DNA from: Terriglobia bacterium
Lineage (GTDB): Bacteria > Acidobacteriota > Terriglobia > Bryobacterales > Bryobacteraceae
DNA: 64,000 nt
Assembly: GCA_020073305.1 (NCBI GenBank)
Contig: JAIQFK010000007.1
Coordinates: 248,001 to 312,000, forward strand
Reading direction: 5' to 3'
In this document: in pieces, positions 1 to 9,032 of the stretch
Layout of the letters: each line of letters begins with the position of its first letter
How positions within the stretch are numbered: position 1 is the stretch's first letter
Translations under genes and position numbers: made by a program
Notes under the pieces: generated by a model
The model's database searches: none
Told to the model about the DNA's origin: nothing
What the model saw: only the letters and a program-made list of their open reading frames with translations

Positions 1-2
1 CC

Positions 3-794
3 CTGCACATCGAAGACTGCCGGCACCGCAATCAGAGCGCCAAGGTGGAGGAGAGCCGCGGATACGTGTTCGCGGTCTTCAAGACGGTGGAAATCGCGAG
101 TGATGGCTCGCTGGCGCTGGCCGATCTCGACGTGTTTCTGGGCCGGGATTTCATCATCACCATTGAAGATCCCAAGCTTCATTCCGCCCGCGGGCTGCTC
201 GATACCGTGCGGCAGGCGGCCAGCGGGATGCGCGCCGATCAGGTGTTTTATCGCATCACTGACGGCGTCGTCGATTCCTACTTGCCGGTTCTGGATCGTT
301 TCAGCGAGATCATCGATGAACTGGAAGACCAGGTGCTGGACCGGCCTGCGCCGCAAACCCTGTCGCGCGTCTTCGAAACCAAACGCAGCCTGATTCTGTT
401 GCGCCGCGTCCTGGTCAATACTCGGGACGTTGCGGGGCACTTGCAGCGGAGCGAGAGCGACCTGATCCATCGCGACATGTGGCCGTTCCTGCGCGACGTC
501 TACGATCACGTTGCGCGCAACCTCGATCTGGTCGAAATGCAGCGCGACCTGCTGACCGGGGCGCTCGACATTTACCTTTCGAGCGTCGCCAACCGCACCA
601 ACCAGGTCATGAAGGTGCTAACCGTGCTGGGCACCATCGCGCTGCCGGCACTGGTGATTTCGGGGATCTACGGGATGAATCTGAAAGGGCTGCCCTTCGC
701 GGACTCTCCCTACGGAACCGTGATGGTGAGCGGGGTCATGCTAGCTACCACGGTGGTGCTGCTAGCTGTTTTGCGCCTGCTCCGCTGGTTCTGA
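3..794 (+). CDS. corA: CorA-family Mg2+/Co2+ transporter, 5' truncated
   Basis: Inner-membrane divalent cation channel of the CorA family. The reading frame is open from base 3 to the left edge, so the true start lies outside the window; 263 residues remain. The first visible residues (LHIEDCRHRN, then KVEE) match the conserved CorA cytoplasmic domain. The C-terminus has the family layout: a long helical stalk, a first membrane helix ending in YGMN (the GMN selectivity motif, bases 672-680), a short loop, and a second membrane helix ending in RLLRWF. The gene converges on the VWA gene with 5 bases between the stop codons. An internal GTG at 45 could be mistaken for a start, but homology clearly continues upstream of it. 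Confidence 0.93.
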   Translation: MHIEDCRHRNQSAKVEESRGYVFAVFKTVEIASDGSLALADLDVFLGRDFIITIEDPKLHSARGLLDTVRQAASGMRADQVFYRITDGVVDSYLPVLDRFSEIIDELEDQVLDRPAPQTLSRVFETKRSLILLRRVLVNTRDVAGHLQRSESDLIHRDMWPFLRDVYDHVARNLDLVEMQRDLLTGALDIYLSSVANRTNQVMKVLTVLGTIALPALVISGIYGMNLKGLPFADSPYGTVMVSGVMLATTVVLLAVLRLLRWF

Positions 795-799
795 TCGCC

Positions 800-1729
800 C
801 TACATTTTGGGCGCGTAGTATCCCTTGCGGGCGCGCACGATCAGGTCCTTGCGCCCCTTCACCCTCAGATCGACCGAGTGGTACAACCCGTCGGTCTTCA
901 GCGGCTCCGGCCGGTAGAAGATGTTGTACTGGTGCCGCAACTCGTTCGCGATATTCTCAAACGATTGCGCCAGGTCCTCGGCTTTGAACGGGAAGAACGC
1001 TTGGCCGCCCGTTTCCGCGGCCAGGTATTTCAGCACCTTGTCGCCGTCCGCCTCGATGCGCGAGATATTGGTCGAGATGCAATAGATCACCGCGTCGGCC
1101 TTTTGCGCCATCTCGAGCGCCTGGTCGCGCGATTCACGGCTCTGGTTGTCATCGCCGTCGCTCACGATGATCACCGCGCGGCGGAACTTGTGCCGTGGCT
1201 GATCCTGCTGCAGCTTGTCGCGGCAGGCGAAAAAGAGCGCATCGTAGAGCGCCGTGCCGCCTCCTGGGCGCAGGCTGCGCACGGCCGTGGCGAGCTTTTC
1301 GGGATCATCGATCAGGTCGGCCACCAGCTCGACGGAGGAATCGAAGCTCACGATCATGCACTTGTCCTGCCGCGGGCGGATGACGCTGTTGATAAAGTCC
1401 ACCGCGGCTTGCTGCTCGAAGCGGAAGCGTTCCCGGATGCTGTTGCTGGTGTCGACCAGGATGGCGATGCGTAGCGGCAGGTCGCTCTCCGCCGTGAACT
1501 CCTGGATCTTCTGCGACCGCTTGCTCTCGATCACCTGAAAATCTTCTTTGCCGAGATCCGTGATGAACTTGCCCTTCTTGTCCGTCACGGTGAAGAGCAT
1601 GTTCACGCGAGTCACGTCGAGGATGATGCGCGTGTCCGACGGCTCGACGCGGTCCGGCTTCTGCTCCGGTTGCTGTCCCGCCAGGCACAATCCGGCGGCG
1701 CCAACCACAAAAGGCAACAACCATTTCAT
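800..1729 (-). CDS. Exported VWFA-domain protein, acidobacterial type
   Basis: A 309-residue exported protein with one von Willebrand factor A domain. Residues 1-18 form a Sec signal peptide (MKWLLPFVVGAAGLCLAG). The metal-ion-dependent adhesion site DTSNS lies at residues 93-97 and is followed by the usual TALYDAL and IVSDGDDN blocks. The segment before the VWA core (VNMLFTVTDKKGKFITDL) and the C-terminal YHSVDLRVKGRK...VRARKGYYAP match the VWFA-related family that is strongly expanded in Acidobacteria (TIGR03436-like). The function of that family is not established; protein-protein or metal-dependent adhesion outside the cytoplasm is the usual guess. The gene is apparently monocistronic, with sugar-isomerase-like gene 1783-2679 upstream on the same strand. 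Confidence 0.88.
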   Translation of the reverse strand: MKWLLPFVVGAAGLCLAGQQPEQKPDRVEPSDTRIILDVTRVNMLFTVTDKKGKFITDLGKEDFQVIESKRSQKIQEFTAESDLPLRIAILVDTSNSIRERFRFEQQAAVDFINSVIRPRQDKCMIVSFDSSVELVADLIDDPEKLATAVRSLRPGGGTALYDALFFACRDKLQQDQPRHKFRRAVIIVSDGDDNQSRESRDQALEMAQKADAVIYCISTNISRIEADGDKVLKYLAAETGGQAFFPFKAEDLAQSFENIANELRHQYNIFYRPEPLKTDGLYHSVDLRVKGRKDLIVRARKGYYAPKM

Positions 1730-1782
1730 ATACGTCGATTATAGAACGGGTGCCTTAGCGGTCCCTCGCCCTCGGGCAGCGG

Positions 1783-2679
1783 TCAGGCCAAAGCCAGAAT
1801 CTTGTCGAACGCGTCTGAGACCTTCCGCAGCTTCTCCGGATCGTTGGGCTCGTAACCGATCTCGGGTGAGAGGAACCCGCGATACCCGACCTTCACCAGC
1901 GCCGCCATCACTGCCTTCCAGTCCACGTCGCCTTCGAGCAGCTCGGCGAAGTGGCCTTGCTCGTAGCGGTTCGAGAGCTTGTAGTCTTTCAAGTGAACTC
2001 GCTTGATGCGCGGTCCCAGCGTGAGGATCCAGTCCTGCGGATATCCGTATTGCATGACGTTGCCGATATCGAAGTGCGTCTGCAGCCACGGGCTGTGGAA
2101 TTGGTCGACAAACGCGCGCATCTCGAGCGGGCTGACCAGAAACTTGTTCCAGACGTTTTCCGGCGTGAGCACGACCTTGGCTTCCTGCGCCCAGGGAATG
2201 GTTTTCGGCAACTCCGCGCTCACGCGGTTCCAGGTGTCTTCGTAGCCGAACTCGAGCTTCGGCCCCTCACCCAGCCGGCACAGATAAAGCAGCAGTGCGC
2301 CGCAGTTGAGATACGCTGCGAACTCGATGGCTTTCTTCAACCCCTCGAGACTCCGTGCGCGCACCGCCGGATCAGGGCTGTTCAAGGGATTGGTGCGGAA
2401 CGCCCCCGAAACCCACATGCTGGCGATCTGAATACCTGCTGCGTGCGCGGCATCTCCCAGGCGCTTCACTTCGTCGGCGCCGAGCGACGGCGAGACCTCA
2501 TCGCCGAACCGCAATTCGATGCCCTCGAAGCCGGCGCTCTTCGCCTGGCGAAACTTCTCCGCCACGGGCATCCCGTTTGGAAAGATCACGGAGCAGATGC
2601 TCTTCACAAAACGTGGCGGCTGAGACTGGGCGGGAAGCGCGGCAGCTGCGCCACCTGCGAGAAACGTTCGGCGATTCAT
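1783..2679 (-). CDS. Tat-exported sugar phosphate isomerase/epimerase-like TIM barrel
   Basis: A 298-residue protein of the xylose isomerase-like / AP endonuclease 2 TIM-barrel superfamily. The ATG at 2679 was chosen because it gives a Tat-like leader (MNRRTFLAGGAAAALPAQ); the frame is open further upstream, but that part overlaps the divergent gene at 2734. Probable metal-ligand segments on successive strands are VVLTPENVW, THFDIGNVMQ, RVHLKDYK and GFLSPEIGYE. Enzymes of this fold isomerise or epimerise sugars and inositols; the substrate cannot be read from the sequence. Divergently transcribed from the membrane protein at 2734, with 54 bases between the starts. Confidence 0.85.
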   Translation of the reverse strand: MNRRTFLAGGAAAALPAQSQPPRFVKSICSVIFPNGMPVAEKFRQAKSAGFEGIELRFGDEVSPSLGADEVKRLGDAAHAAGIQIASMWVSGAFRTNPLNSPDPAVRARSLEGLKKAIEFAAYLNCGALLLYLCRLGEGPKLEFGYEDTWNRVSAELPKTIPWAQEAKVVLTPENVWNKFLVSPLEMRAFVDQFHSPWLQTHFDIGNVMQYGYPQDWILTLGPRIKRVHLKDYKLSNRYEQGHFAELLEGDVDWKAVMAALVKVGYRGFLSPEIGYEPNDPEKLRKVSDAFDKILALA

Positions 2680-2733
2680 GCAATCAGTGTACTCCCGCGT
2701 CGCGTAGTTCGACCCGTCTGATACATTTGTGTC

Positions 2734-4749
2734 TTGGTCGCGCTGACTTCCGAACGTCGAAATTTTCTGCTTTATGCCTCTGTGCTCTTCGCTCTGAACG
2801 TGTACCTCGTGCACGATCTCTTCGCCGTCGAGCACACGCAATACATGGGATCGATCGAGGGCGCGTACATCAGCCTCGCGCACCAGCTTGCCCGGCATTG
2901 GGACTTAAGCTGGTGGCCGTTGTGGTACGCCGGCATCCCTTACCAAAACACCTACCCGCCGCTGCTGCACTGGATCGATGCCATCGTCGCCAAGCTCGCC
3001 CACGTTTCTGCCGCCCACGCCTATCATGCTGTGACGGCTTTTTTCTATTGCTTGGGCCCGGTGACGTTGTTTTGGATGGCCTACCGTCTCTCGGCCCTCC
3101 TCTGGCCCAGCTTCACCGGCGCGCTGCTGTATTCGCTGTTTTCACCTTCGACCTTGCTCATCGCGTCGGTTCGCCTTGCACTGGGTGGCGTGTGTCGTCC
3201 GCGCCGGCTCCAGGCGCTGGTGGAATACGGAGAAGGCCCGCACGTCGCGTCTCTGGCGCTGCTTCCGGTGGCGATTGTGGTGCTGGACCTCGCGCTTGCG
3301 AAGCGCCGCCCCGCTCTGTATGTGCTCGCCGGCGTGGCCATGGCCGCCGTGGCGCTCACCAATTGGCTCGGTGCGTTCTCGCTGGCCGCCGCAATGGTTG
3401 CCTACATCTTTTCTCGGCGGTCCGGAGAGTTGAAGCGCGTGCTGCTCGCGTGCACAGCTCTCGGCGCGTTCGCCTATGCTCTCGCGGCTCCCTGGATTCC
3501 CCCATCAACGTTGGGGAACGTCCGCATCAACGCCCAGCGCATCGGCGGACCGTTTCCCATGACCGCAAAGCATCTCCTGTACGCAGCCGTGATTCTGGCC
3601 GTGATGATTCTACTGTGGCTGTTCTTCGAGTGGACAAGCCAACCCGCCTATCTCCGGTTCCTGGCTCTATTCGCGTTTCTCATGGCTGCACCGCCGCTGG
3701 CCGACGCGTGGTGGGAAGTCTATCTCGTGCCCCAGCCCGACCGGTATCACCTCCAGATGGAAATGGCGCTGTGTCTGCTTGCCGCTCTCGCGATTGCGCC
3801 GGCTGTCGAACGGCTGGGGCGAAGCCCTCGGTTCGCAATCATCCTTCTCCTCGCCGTGTGCTGCTTTCTCCAGACCAAGCACTACCGTCGTGCCGCACGC
3901 TGGTGGGCGCGCCCCCTCGACATCCATACGACCAGCGAGTACAAGACGGCGCATTGGATCGACCAAAACCTGAACGGCCAGCGCGTGTTTGTGCCCGGCT
4001 CCGATTACTTCTGGCTGAACGCTTTCACGGATGCGCCGCAGCTCGCCGGCGGCTTCGATCAGGGAATCACCAATCAGCTCCTCCCGGCCGTCGGCTATCA
4101 GCTTTTCTCGGGCGAAGGCACCAACAAAGAGGGTGAGCTGGCCGTGCTCTGGCTCAAGGCTTTCGGCGTGCATGCCGTGGGGGTGAGTGGTCCGCGTAGT
4201 ACCGAGATTTACAAACCCACGCGCAACTGGAAAAAGTATGAAGGCCTGTTGCCGGTCCTTTTCCGCGATGGGGATGACGTGCTCTATCGCGTCCTGCCGG
4301 ATTCGGCGTCTTTGGCGCACGTGCTCCGCCCCGAAGCCGTGCTTACTCGGCCACCTCGGAGCGTACTGGACATGGGCTGGGCAACCACCTACGTCGCCGC
4401 GATTCAGAATGCCGGCCTGCCGCGAGTCGAGATGCACTGGATTAACCGTCATCACGCCGTGCTCGCCGCCGATCTAAGAAAAAACCAGCTCTTGTCAGTC
4501 CAGGTGACCTACCATCCGGGTTGGCGTGCGCGCGTCGACCGCGCCGAGCGGCGGATCATGAGAGACCCCATCGGACTGTTGCTGATTGATCCCGAATGCG
4601 AAGGCCGATGCACCGTCGATCTGGAATACGGAAACGACGCCGAAATGCTGGCTGCCCGGATTGCGAGTTGGACAGCGCTGGCCGCCGCAATCGTATGGGT
4701 GATCACCTCCTTGCTGCGCCGGAACCGCGCACCGTCCGTGCGATATTGA
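2734..4749 (+). CDS. Large polytopic membrane protein (glycosyltransferase-like / PTPS-related architecture)
   Basis: A 671-residue inner-membrane protein with about ten hydrophobic helices in the first 400 residues, a soluble C-terminal domain (about 410-630) and a last helix (ARIASWTALAAAIVWVITSLL). The N-terminal part (HTQYMGSIEGAYISLA, then WWPLWYAGIPYQNTYPPLLH) resembles the membrane proteins grouped in Pfam as PTPS_related and more loosely the C-type glycosyltransferase fold used for lipid-linked sugars. The YGEGPH motif near residue 165 is typical of that group. The start is a TTG at 2734; no ATG lies nearby upstream. The frame is continuous and I see no frameshift. The DinB gene begins 4 bases after the stop, so the two may be co-transcribed. 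The substrate is unknown. Confidence 0.78.
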   Translation: MVALTSERRNFLLYASVLFALNVYLVHDLFAVEHTQYMGSIEGAYISLAHQLARHWDLSWWPLWYAGIPYQNTYPPLLHWIDAIVAKLAHVSAAHAYHAVTAFFYCLGPVTLFWMAYRLSALLWPSFTGALLYSLFSPSTLLIASVRLALGGVCRPRRLQALVEYGEGPHVASLALLPVAIVVLDLALAKRRPALYVLAGVAMAAVALTNWLGAFSLAAAMVAYIFSRRSGELKRVLLACTALGAFAYALAAPWIPPSTLGNVRINAQRIGGPFPMTAKHLLYAAVILAVMILLWLFFEWTSQPAYLRFLALFAFLMAAPPLADAWWEVYLVPQPDRYHLQMEMALCLLAALAIAPAVERLGRSPRFAIILLLAVCCFLQTKHYRRAARWWARPLDIHTTSEYKTAHWIDQNLNGQRVFVPGSDYFWLNAFTDAPQLAGGFDQGITNQLLPAVGYQLFSGEGTNKEGELAVLWLKAFGVHAVGVSGPRSTEIYKPTRNWKKYEGLLPVLFRDGDDVLYRVLPDSASLAHVLRPEAVLTRPPRSVLDMGWATTYVAAIQNAGLPRVEMHWINRHHAVLAADLRKNQLLSVQVTYHPGWRARVDRAERRIMRDPIGLLLIDPECEGRCTVDLEYGNDAEMLAARIASWTALAAAIVWVITSLLRRNRAPSVRY

Positions 4750-4753
4750 GGGC

Positions 4754-5254
4754 ATGTCCCTTTCCCTCAGCATCGATGAGCTGATCGGCTATACCAACGG
4801 TGAGCGGGCAAAATGGGAGGCGTGGTTTCAGGAACACCCTCCGTCGGCGCTCGATGCGCCCGTGCAGCGCGAGGGTGATTTCAGTGATGTCTGGCGGCTG
4901 ATGCACCACATTTTCCGCGTGGAGAAACGCCATACACAGCGGCTGAAGCAGGAATCTCCGCTGATGGAACAGATCGGCGTGGCGCGGCATGACGTGACGG
5001 CGCTGTTTGCGTTTGGCCGCACGGTCCGAGAAGAACTTACCGGCTTCATCCACTCCGCGAGCCAGGCCGATCTCAACCGCACGCTGGAAGTCAGTTATCG
5101 GAACCAGGTGACGAAATTCACGGCTCGCAAGCTGGTGTTCCACATCTTCGTTCACGAGATCCGCCACTGGGCGCAGATCGCGACCGCCGTTCGCAATGCT
5201 GGCTTCCCCCCGCCAGGTCTTCACGACCTTCTTTTTAGCGACGCGATGGAATGA
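4754..5254 (+). CDS. DinB-family four-helix protein
   Basis: A 166-residue protein of the DinB/YfiT-like metalloprotein superfamily, a four-helix bundle that binds a divalent metal through three histidines. Visible candidate ligands are His51/His52 (RLMHHIFRVE) and the pair in VFHIFVHEIRHWAQ near residues 134-142. Some relatives are thiol-dependent S-transferases; many are damage-inducible and uncharacterised. The start follows the upstream membrane protein by 4 bases, and the stop overlaps the glpD start (ATGA at 5251-5254), so translation is probably coupled to both neighbours. Confidence 0.88.
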   Translation: MSLSLSIDELIGYTNGERAKWEAWFQEHPPSALDAPVQREGDFSDVWRLMHHIFRVEKRHTQRLKQESPLMEQIGVARHDVTALFAFGRTVREELTGFIHSASQADLNRTLEVSYRNQVTKFTARKLVFHIFVHEIRHWAQIATAVRNAGFPPPGLHDLLFSDAME

Positions 5255-6777
5255 CCTTCCAGCCCGCATTCTCACGCCAGACCCGCACCCGCAATCTCGA
5301 GCGCCTGCGCCGCGAATCGTTCGGCGTGCTGGTCCTGGGCGGTGGCATCAACGGAGCCGGTATTGCGCGCGACCTTGCGCTTCGTGGCGTGAAGGTAGCC
5401 TTGGTTGAGCAACGGCATTTTGCGTCCGGCACCAGCGGCAAGAACTCCCAGCTCATTCATGGCGGCCTCCGCTACCTGAAGTTCCTGCAATTTCATCTGG
5501 TGCGCGAATCGCTGAGGGAGCGCGCCACTCTGCTCAAGCTCGCTCCGCATCTCGTGACACCTCAACCGTTCCTGATGCCGATGTACGGGTGGCCGGCGCG
5601 CATCTTCTACGGGACCGGGCTCTCTATGTACGATTTGCTGGCCGGCAAAGACAACGTCGGACGGCACCGCGTGCTCTCCTCTGCTGAAGTCGGCAAACTC
5701 GAGCCCGGCCTCGCTCGCCAAGGGCTCACCCACGGCGCTATTTTCTACGATTGTCAGATCCATTCCGCGCGCTTCGTGCTCGAAAACATCTGGGACGCCT
5801 CGCGTCACGGCGCCGTCGTCGTCAATTACGCTCGGGCTGACCATCGAGACGGCGGAGTCCGCATCACCGATCAGTTGTCCGGTGAGTCGTTCCCGCTCCA
5901 GGCGGCGAAGTTGGTGGACGCCACCGGCGCCTGGGCTTCTGGCGAGGATCTCCGCCTGGTGCGCGGCTCGCACCTCGTCATTCCGCGCGTGAATGCCAGC
6001 GACAACGCCATTGCGTACTTCGAGGAATCCGGCCGCATCATTTTCGTCATCCCGTGGGGCGGCGCGCGCCAGTTGTCGCTCGTAGGAACGACCGATGTCG
6101 ATCACAGCAACGGTCCCGACAACGTCCGGATCTCCGCGGAGGAGACCGCGTACCTCCTGCAAATCGTGCGCCGGCTCTTTCCGGCGGCGCGCGACACCAC
6201 GCCCATCTCGACTTTCAGCTCGCTTCGGCCGCTGATCCGAACCGGTGCCGCCTCCGCCACCGCAGCCAGCCGCGAGCACCGCATCTGGATGGCGCCGGAT
6301 GGCGTGGTACATGTGGCGGGCGGCAAGTACACTACTTACCGCGCCATGAGTGAAGAGGCCGCGGATCTGATTTCACCCGCGCCATCGGCCACCGCCGAAA
6401 AGCCGCTGGGCGGGAACACCAAACAGCAGATCGACACCCTGCTGGCCTCTGCCGCCGAGATCGCTGTCCGGTATTTGCTCACTGCACAAGAGGTGGAGCA
6501 TCTTATCCGAAATTACGGCGTGCAAGCGCCCAACCTTCTCGCCTACCTCCCGCAAAGCGCGCCACCCGCATTAACCCGCGTCGAGTGCGCACAGATTGCG
6601 TTTGCCGCCGGGCATGAGATGGCCGAGACGCTGGCGGACTTGATGTTTGTCTCGACCTATTGGGGCTACGAGCTGCGTTGGACCCGCGAAACCCTCACGC
6701 CCATCGCCGAAGAATTAGGCCGCCGCCTCGCCTGGGATTCGTCAAGAATCTCCGCCCAAATCTCTGCTTTCCTGTAG
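5251..6777 (+). CDS. glpD: Aerobic glycerol-3-phosphate dehydrogenase
   Basis: A 508-residue FAD enzyme that oxidises sn-glycerol 3-phosphate to dihydroxyacetone phosphate and passes electrons to the quinone pool at the inner membrane. The dinucleotide-binding motif VLVLGGGINGAGIARDLALR lies near the N-terminus, followed by the family motif SGKNSQLIHGGLRYL and, further on, IPWGGARQLSLVGTTD and VAGGKYTTYRAM; the C-terminal GlpD domain is present. Length is normal for the family. It overlaps dinB by 4 bases. The TAG stop (6775-6777) lies inside a dispersed palindromic repeat (6773-6824), so the last residues may have been set by the insertion of that element. Confidence 0.95.
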   Translation: MTFQPAFSRQTRTRNLERLRRESFGVLVLGGGINGAGIARDLALRGVKVALVEQRHFASGTSGKNSQLIHGGLRYLKFLQFHLVRESLRERATLLKLAPHLVTPQPFLMPMYGWPARIFYGTGLSMYDLLAGKDNVGRHRVLSSAEVGKLEPGLARQGLTHGAIFYDCQIHSARFVLENIWDASRHGAVVVNYARADHRDGGVRITDQLSGESFPLQAAKLVDATGAWASGEDLRLVRGSHLVIPRVNASDNAIAYFEESGRIIFVIPWGGARQLSLVGTTDVDHSNGPDNVRISAEETAYLLQIVRRLFPAARDTTPISTFSSLRPLIRTGAASATAASREHRIWMAPDGVVHVAGGKYTTYRAMSEEAADLISPAPSATAEKPLGGNTKQQIDTLLASAAEIAVRYLLTAQEVEHLIRNYGVQAPNLLAYLPQSAPPALTRVECAQIAFAAGHEMAETLADLMFVSTYWGYELRWTRETLTPIAEELGRRLAWDSSRISAQISAFL

Positions 6778-6824
6778 CGCCGTTCTACGCCCGATTTTGG
6801 CGGACACCTGCGGCTCTTTGCCGA
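6773..6824 (+). repeat. TGTAGCGC repeat element, single arm, overlapping the glpD stop codon
   Basis: A 52-base stretch that aligns without gaps to 41974-42025 at 41 of 52 positions by hand count. Shared blocks are TGTAGCGC at the left, ACGCC and TTGGCGG in the middle, and CCTGCGGCT plus TTTGCCG at the right. It begins two bases before the glpD stop and fills the gap between the convergent glpD and tyrA genes. Confidence 0.7.
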
Positions 6825-6827
6825 TTC

Positions 6828-7661
6828 TTATTTCCGCAATGTCGCCGCCAGCGCGGCCGCAATCTCGAACTCACTCTGGATTTCACGCGTTCGCAGATGA
6901 TCCCGCACGTGTTCCAGCTTGCGGATGTATGCGTTGAGCGCCTGTTCGATGGCTACGTTGTTGGTGGCGAGAATGTCCCGCCACAACTCGAACGAGCTGA
7001 GCGCCAGCCGCGTCGTGTCCGCCAGGCCGGGCCCCGCGACGGAAAGCCGGTCTCCCGCCTGCTCGGCCACCGTGGCAGCCAGCGCCGTCGACGCCAGTTG
7101 CGGCAAATGCGACGTGAACGACACGATGCGATCGTGTTCCTCAGGCGCCAGCACCACGGGATGCGCGCCCATGCGGCGCACCCAACCCAGAAAATCTTTA
7201 GCCGGCTGTCTTTCCAGCTCTGCCGGGTCATCGGGTGTCAGGACGTAGGTGCGGTCGCGGAATAATTCCGCATCGGCTGCGGCTACCCCGCGCTTCTCCT
7301 TGCCCGCCATGGGATGGCCGCCCAGAAACGCGCACCGCCCGATGTGCTGGCGTGCGGTGGCCACGATGGCGCTCTTCGTGCTCCCCGCGTCGGTGATCAG
7401 CGTGCCGGAATTGACGTAGCTGTCCAGGTGATGCAGCGTGTCCAGGATCCGGCCGATGGGCTGCGCCAGGTAGATCAGATCCGCTCCCCGTGCGGCATCG
7501 GCCATCGGTGCGGCTTCGTCGATGGCGCCTCGCTCCAGCGCCACCCGAACCGTCGCCTCCGAACTCACCCCGACGATTGTTCCCTTAAATCCGGCTTTCT
7601 TCAGCGCCAGGCCGAACGAACCGCCGATCAGGCCGACGCCGAAAATGGCCACCGTCTGCAT
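6828..7661 (-). CDS. tyrA: Prephenate dehydrogenase
   Basis: A 277-residue enzyme of tyrosine synthesis that oxidatively decarboxylates prephenate to 4-hydroxyphenylpyruvate. The N-terminal Rossmann motif is VAIFGVGLIGGSFGLALKKA, followed by ITDAGSTKSAIV and the family signature GGHPMAGKEKRGV. Length fits the single-domain TyrA type with no fused chorismate mutase or ACT domain; a separate chorismate mutase lies upstream in the same operon. Last gene of the minus-strand aromatic amino acid operon, starting 6 bases after the DAHP synthase stop. Absence of an ACT domain suggests that feedback control, if any, acts on the DAHP synthase or by another route. Confidence 0.95.
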   Translation of the reverse strand: MQTVAIFGVGLIGGSFGLALKKAGFKGTIVGVSSEATVRVALERGAIDEAAPMADAARGADLIYLAQPIGRILDTLHHLDSYVNSGTLITDAGSTKSAIVATARQHIGRCAFLGGHPMAGKEKRGVAAADAELFRDRTYVLTPDDPAELERQPAKDFLGWVRRMGAHPVVLAPEEHDRIVSFTSHLPQLASTALAATVAEQAGDRLSVAGPGLADTTRLALSSFELWRDILATNNVAIEQALNAYIRKLEHVRDHLRTREIQSEFEIAAALAATLRK

Positions 7662-7667
7662 CGGCCG

Positions 7668-8696
7668 TTAAACCACGCGGCTCACGGCCGCCGCGATCAT
7701 CCGCAGTTGTCCCATCAACTCTTCGAACTGGGCTGGGTGGAGAGATTGCGCGCCATCACTCAGCGCGTGGTCGGGATCGGGGTGGACCTCCAGCAGCAGG
7801 CCGTCGGCGCCGGCTGCCACCGCGGCGCGTGCCATCGGAGCCACCTTGTCGCGCCGCCCTGTGCCGTGTGAAGGATCGGCGACCATCGGCAGATGCGAAA
7901 GCTTCTTCACCACCGGGATCGCCGAAATGTCCATCGTATTGCGCGTGTAATTCTCGAAGGTCCGAATCCCCCGCTCGCACAGGATGACATCGTAATTGCC
8001 GCCCGCCAGAATGTATTCGGCCGACAACAGCAGTTCTTCGATGGTGGCGGAGATGCCGCGCTTGAGCAATACGGGTTTCCTTTGGTTTCCCAGTTCGCGC
8101 AGCAGGTTGAAATTCTGCATGTTGCGCGCGCCCACCTGGAGGATATCCGAATATCTCGCCACCAGTTCCACCTGCGTCGTGTCCATTACTTCGCTGACCA
8201 CCAGTAGCCCATGGCGGTCCGCCGCGGCGCGCAGCAGCTCCAGGCCCTGCTCGCCCAGTCCCTGGAAGCTGTACGGTGACGTGCGCGGCTTGAACGCGCC
8301 GCCGCGGATCACCTTCGCACCCGAGCGCGCCACCAGCTCCGCGCATCGTTCGATCTGGTCCTGGCTCTCCACGCTGCACGGGCCCGCCATCACCGCCACG
8401 CGCTCTCCGCCGATTTCAACGGCGGCCCCTCCGCTCCCGCGCACCTTGACGATCGTGCCGCCCGGCCGGAAGGTGCGGCTGGCCAGCTTGTACGGCGAAA
8501 CGATGCGATGGGCCTCCTTCACCCCTTCCATCACTTCGAACGTGGCGATATCGAACTCGTCCTTGCCTCCGACACCGCCAAGAACCGTATGCCTCACGCC
8601 CGTGGAGCGGTGAACGTCGAAGCCCAGTTCCACTAGCCGGTCAATGACACCCTGAATGTGCGCCTCGGTGGCGCCCTCTTGCATGACTACCAGCAT
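7668..8696 (-). CDS. aroF: 3-deoxy-7-phosphoheptulonate (DAHP) synthase
   Basis: A 342-residue first enzyme of the shikimate pathway, which condenses phosphoenolpyruvate and erythrose 4-phosphate. It belongs to the type I beta, Bacillus/Thermotoga-like group: an N-terminal ferredoxin-like regulatory domain ([20 protein letters not shown], about residues 1-70) precedes the KDOPS-like barrel with [26 protein letters not shown] and the metal-site segment [11 protein letters not shown]. In relatives the N-terminal domain mediates inhibition by tyrosine or phenylalanine. It lies 24 bases after the chorismate mutase and 6 before tyrA in one operon. The gene symbol follows common usage for this form. 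Confidence 0.95.
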   Translation of the reverse strand: MLVVMQEGATEAHIQGVIDRLVELGFDVHRSTGVRHTVLGGVGGKDEFDIATFEVMEGVKEAHRIVSPYKLASRTFRPGGTIVKVRGSGGAAVEIGGERVAVMAGPCSVESQDQIERCAELVARSGAKVIRGGAFKPRTSPYSFQGLGEQGLELLRAAADRHGLLVVSEVMDTTQVELVARYSDILQVGARNMQNFNLLRELGNQRKPVLLKRGISATIEELLLSAEYILAGGNYDVILCERGIRTFENYTRNTMDISAIPVVKKLSHLPMVADPSHGTGRRDKVAPMARAAVAAGADGLLLEVHPDPDHALSDGAQSLHPAQFEELMGQLRMIAAAVSRVV

Positions 8697-8720
8697 TGGT
8701 CCGCCTTTAACTTGGATCGT

Positions 8721-9032
8721 CTATTCCACTTCCCCATCGCCTGTCGCTTCCATTTTCAGCTTCTGTAGCGTGCGCATCTCGTCGATAATGCGTTCGAAGA
8801 TGCGCCGTGCGGCGTCCACCGCCATGGGCCCTCCATTGTGCTCGGAGACGTTGCGCAGCACGTCCTCTTCGCGCTTGGGCTCGTAGATCGGCATCTTGCA
8901 TTCCCGCTTGATCCGTCCGATTTCTTCCACCACCCGCGTCCGTTCGTTCAACAGCGCGAGCAGGCGCCGGTCGATCGCGTCGATGCGTTCGCGGCAGTCC
9001 GCAAGCGCCTTAATCGCCGCCTCTCTGCTCAT
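8721..9032 (-). CDS. Chorismate mutase, AroQ class
   Basis: A 103-residue all-helical chorismate mutase, which converts chorismate to prephenate. The sequence fits the AroQ fold: CRERIDAIDRRLLALLNERT in helix 1, then a basic stretch and IYEPKREEDVL, and the closing helix IFERIIDEMRTLQ. It is a free-standing enzyme rather than a fusion to TyrA, PheA or DAHP synthase. In some bacteria the free mutase forms a complex with type I beta DAHP synthase; the gene order here (trpA, mutase, DAHP synthase, tyrA) would permit that, as an inference. The start overlaps the trpA stop by 4 bases (ATGA). Confidence 0.92.
   Translation of the reverse strand: MSREAAIKALADCRERIDAIDRRLLALLNERTRVVEEIGRIKRECKMPIYEPKREEDVLRNVSEHNGGPMAVDAARRIFERIIDEMRTLQKLKMEATGDGEVE

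Noticed and set aside
479-1474. 331-codon plus-strand open frame running from corA into the VWA gene
   Set aside because: It overlaps the conserved corA C-terminus and is antisense to the VWA gene; no homologous pattern.
3130-3240. Suspected frameshift in the membrane protein near residue 150
   Set aside because: The sequence through ALGGVCRPRRLQALVEYGEGPH stays in one frame and matches the expected family motif YGEGPH, so no shift is needed.
2355-4136. 593-codon plus-strand open frame
   Set aside because: It spans the divergent start region of two good genes in another frame, and its Arg/Pro/Ser-rich translation is typical of a shadow.
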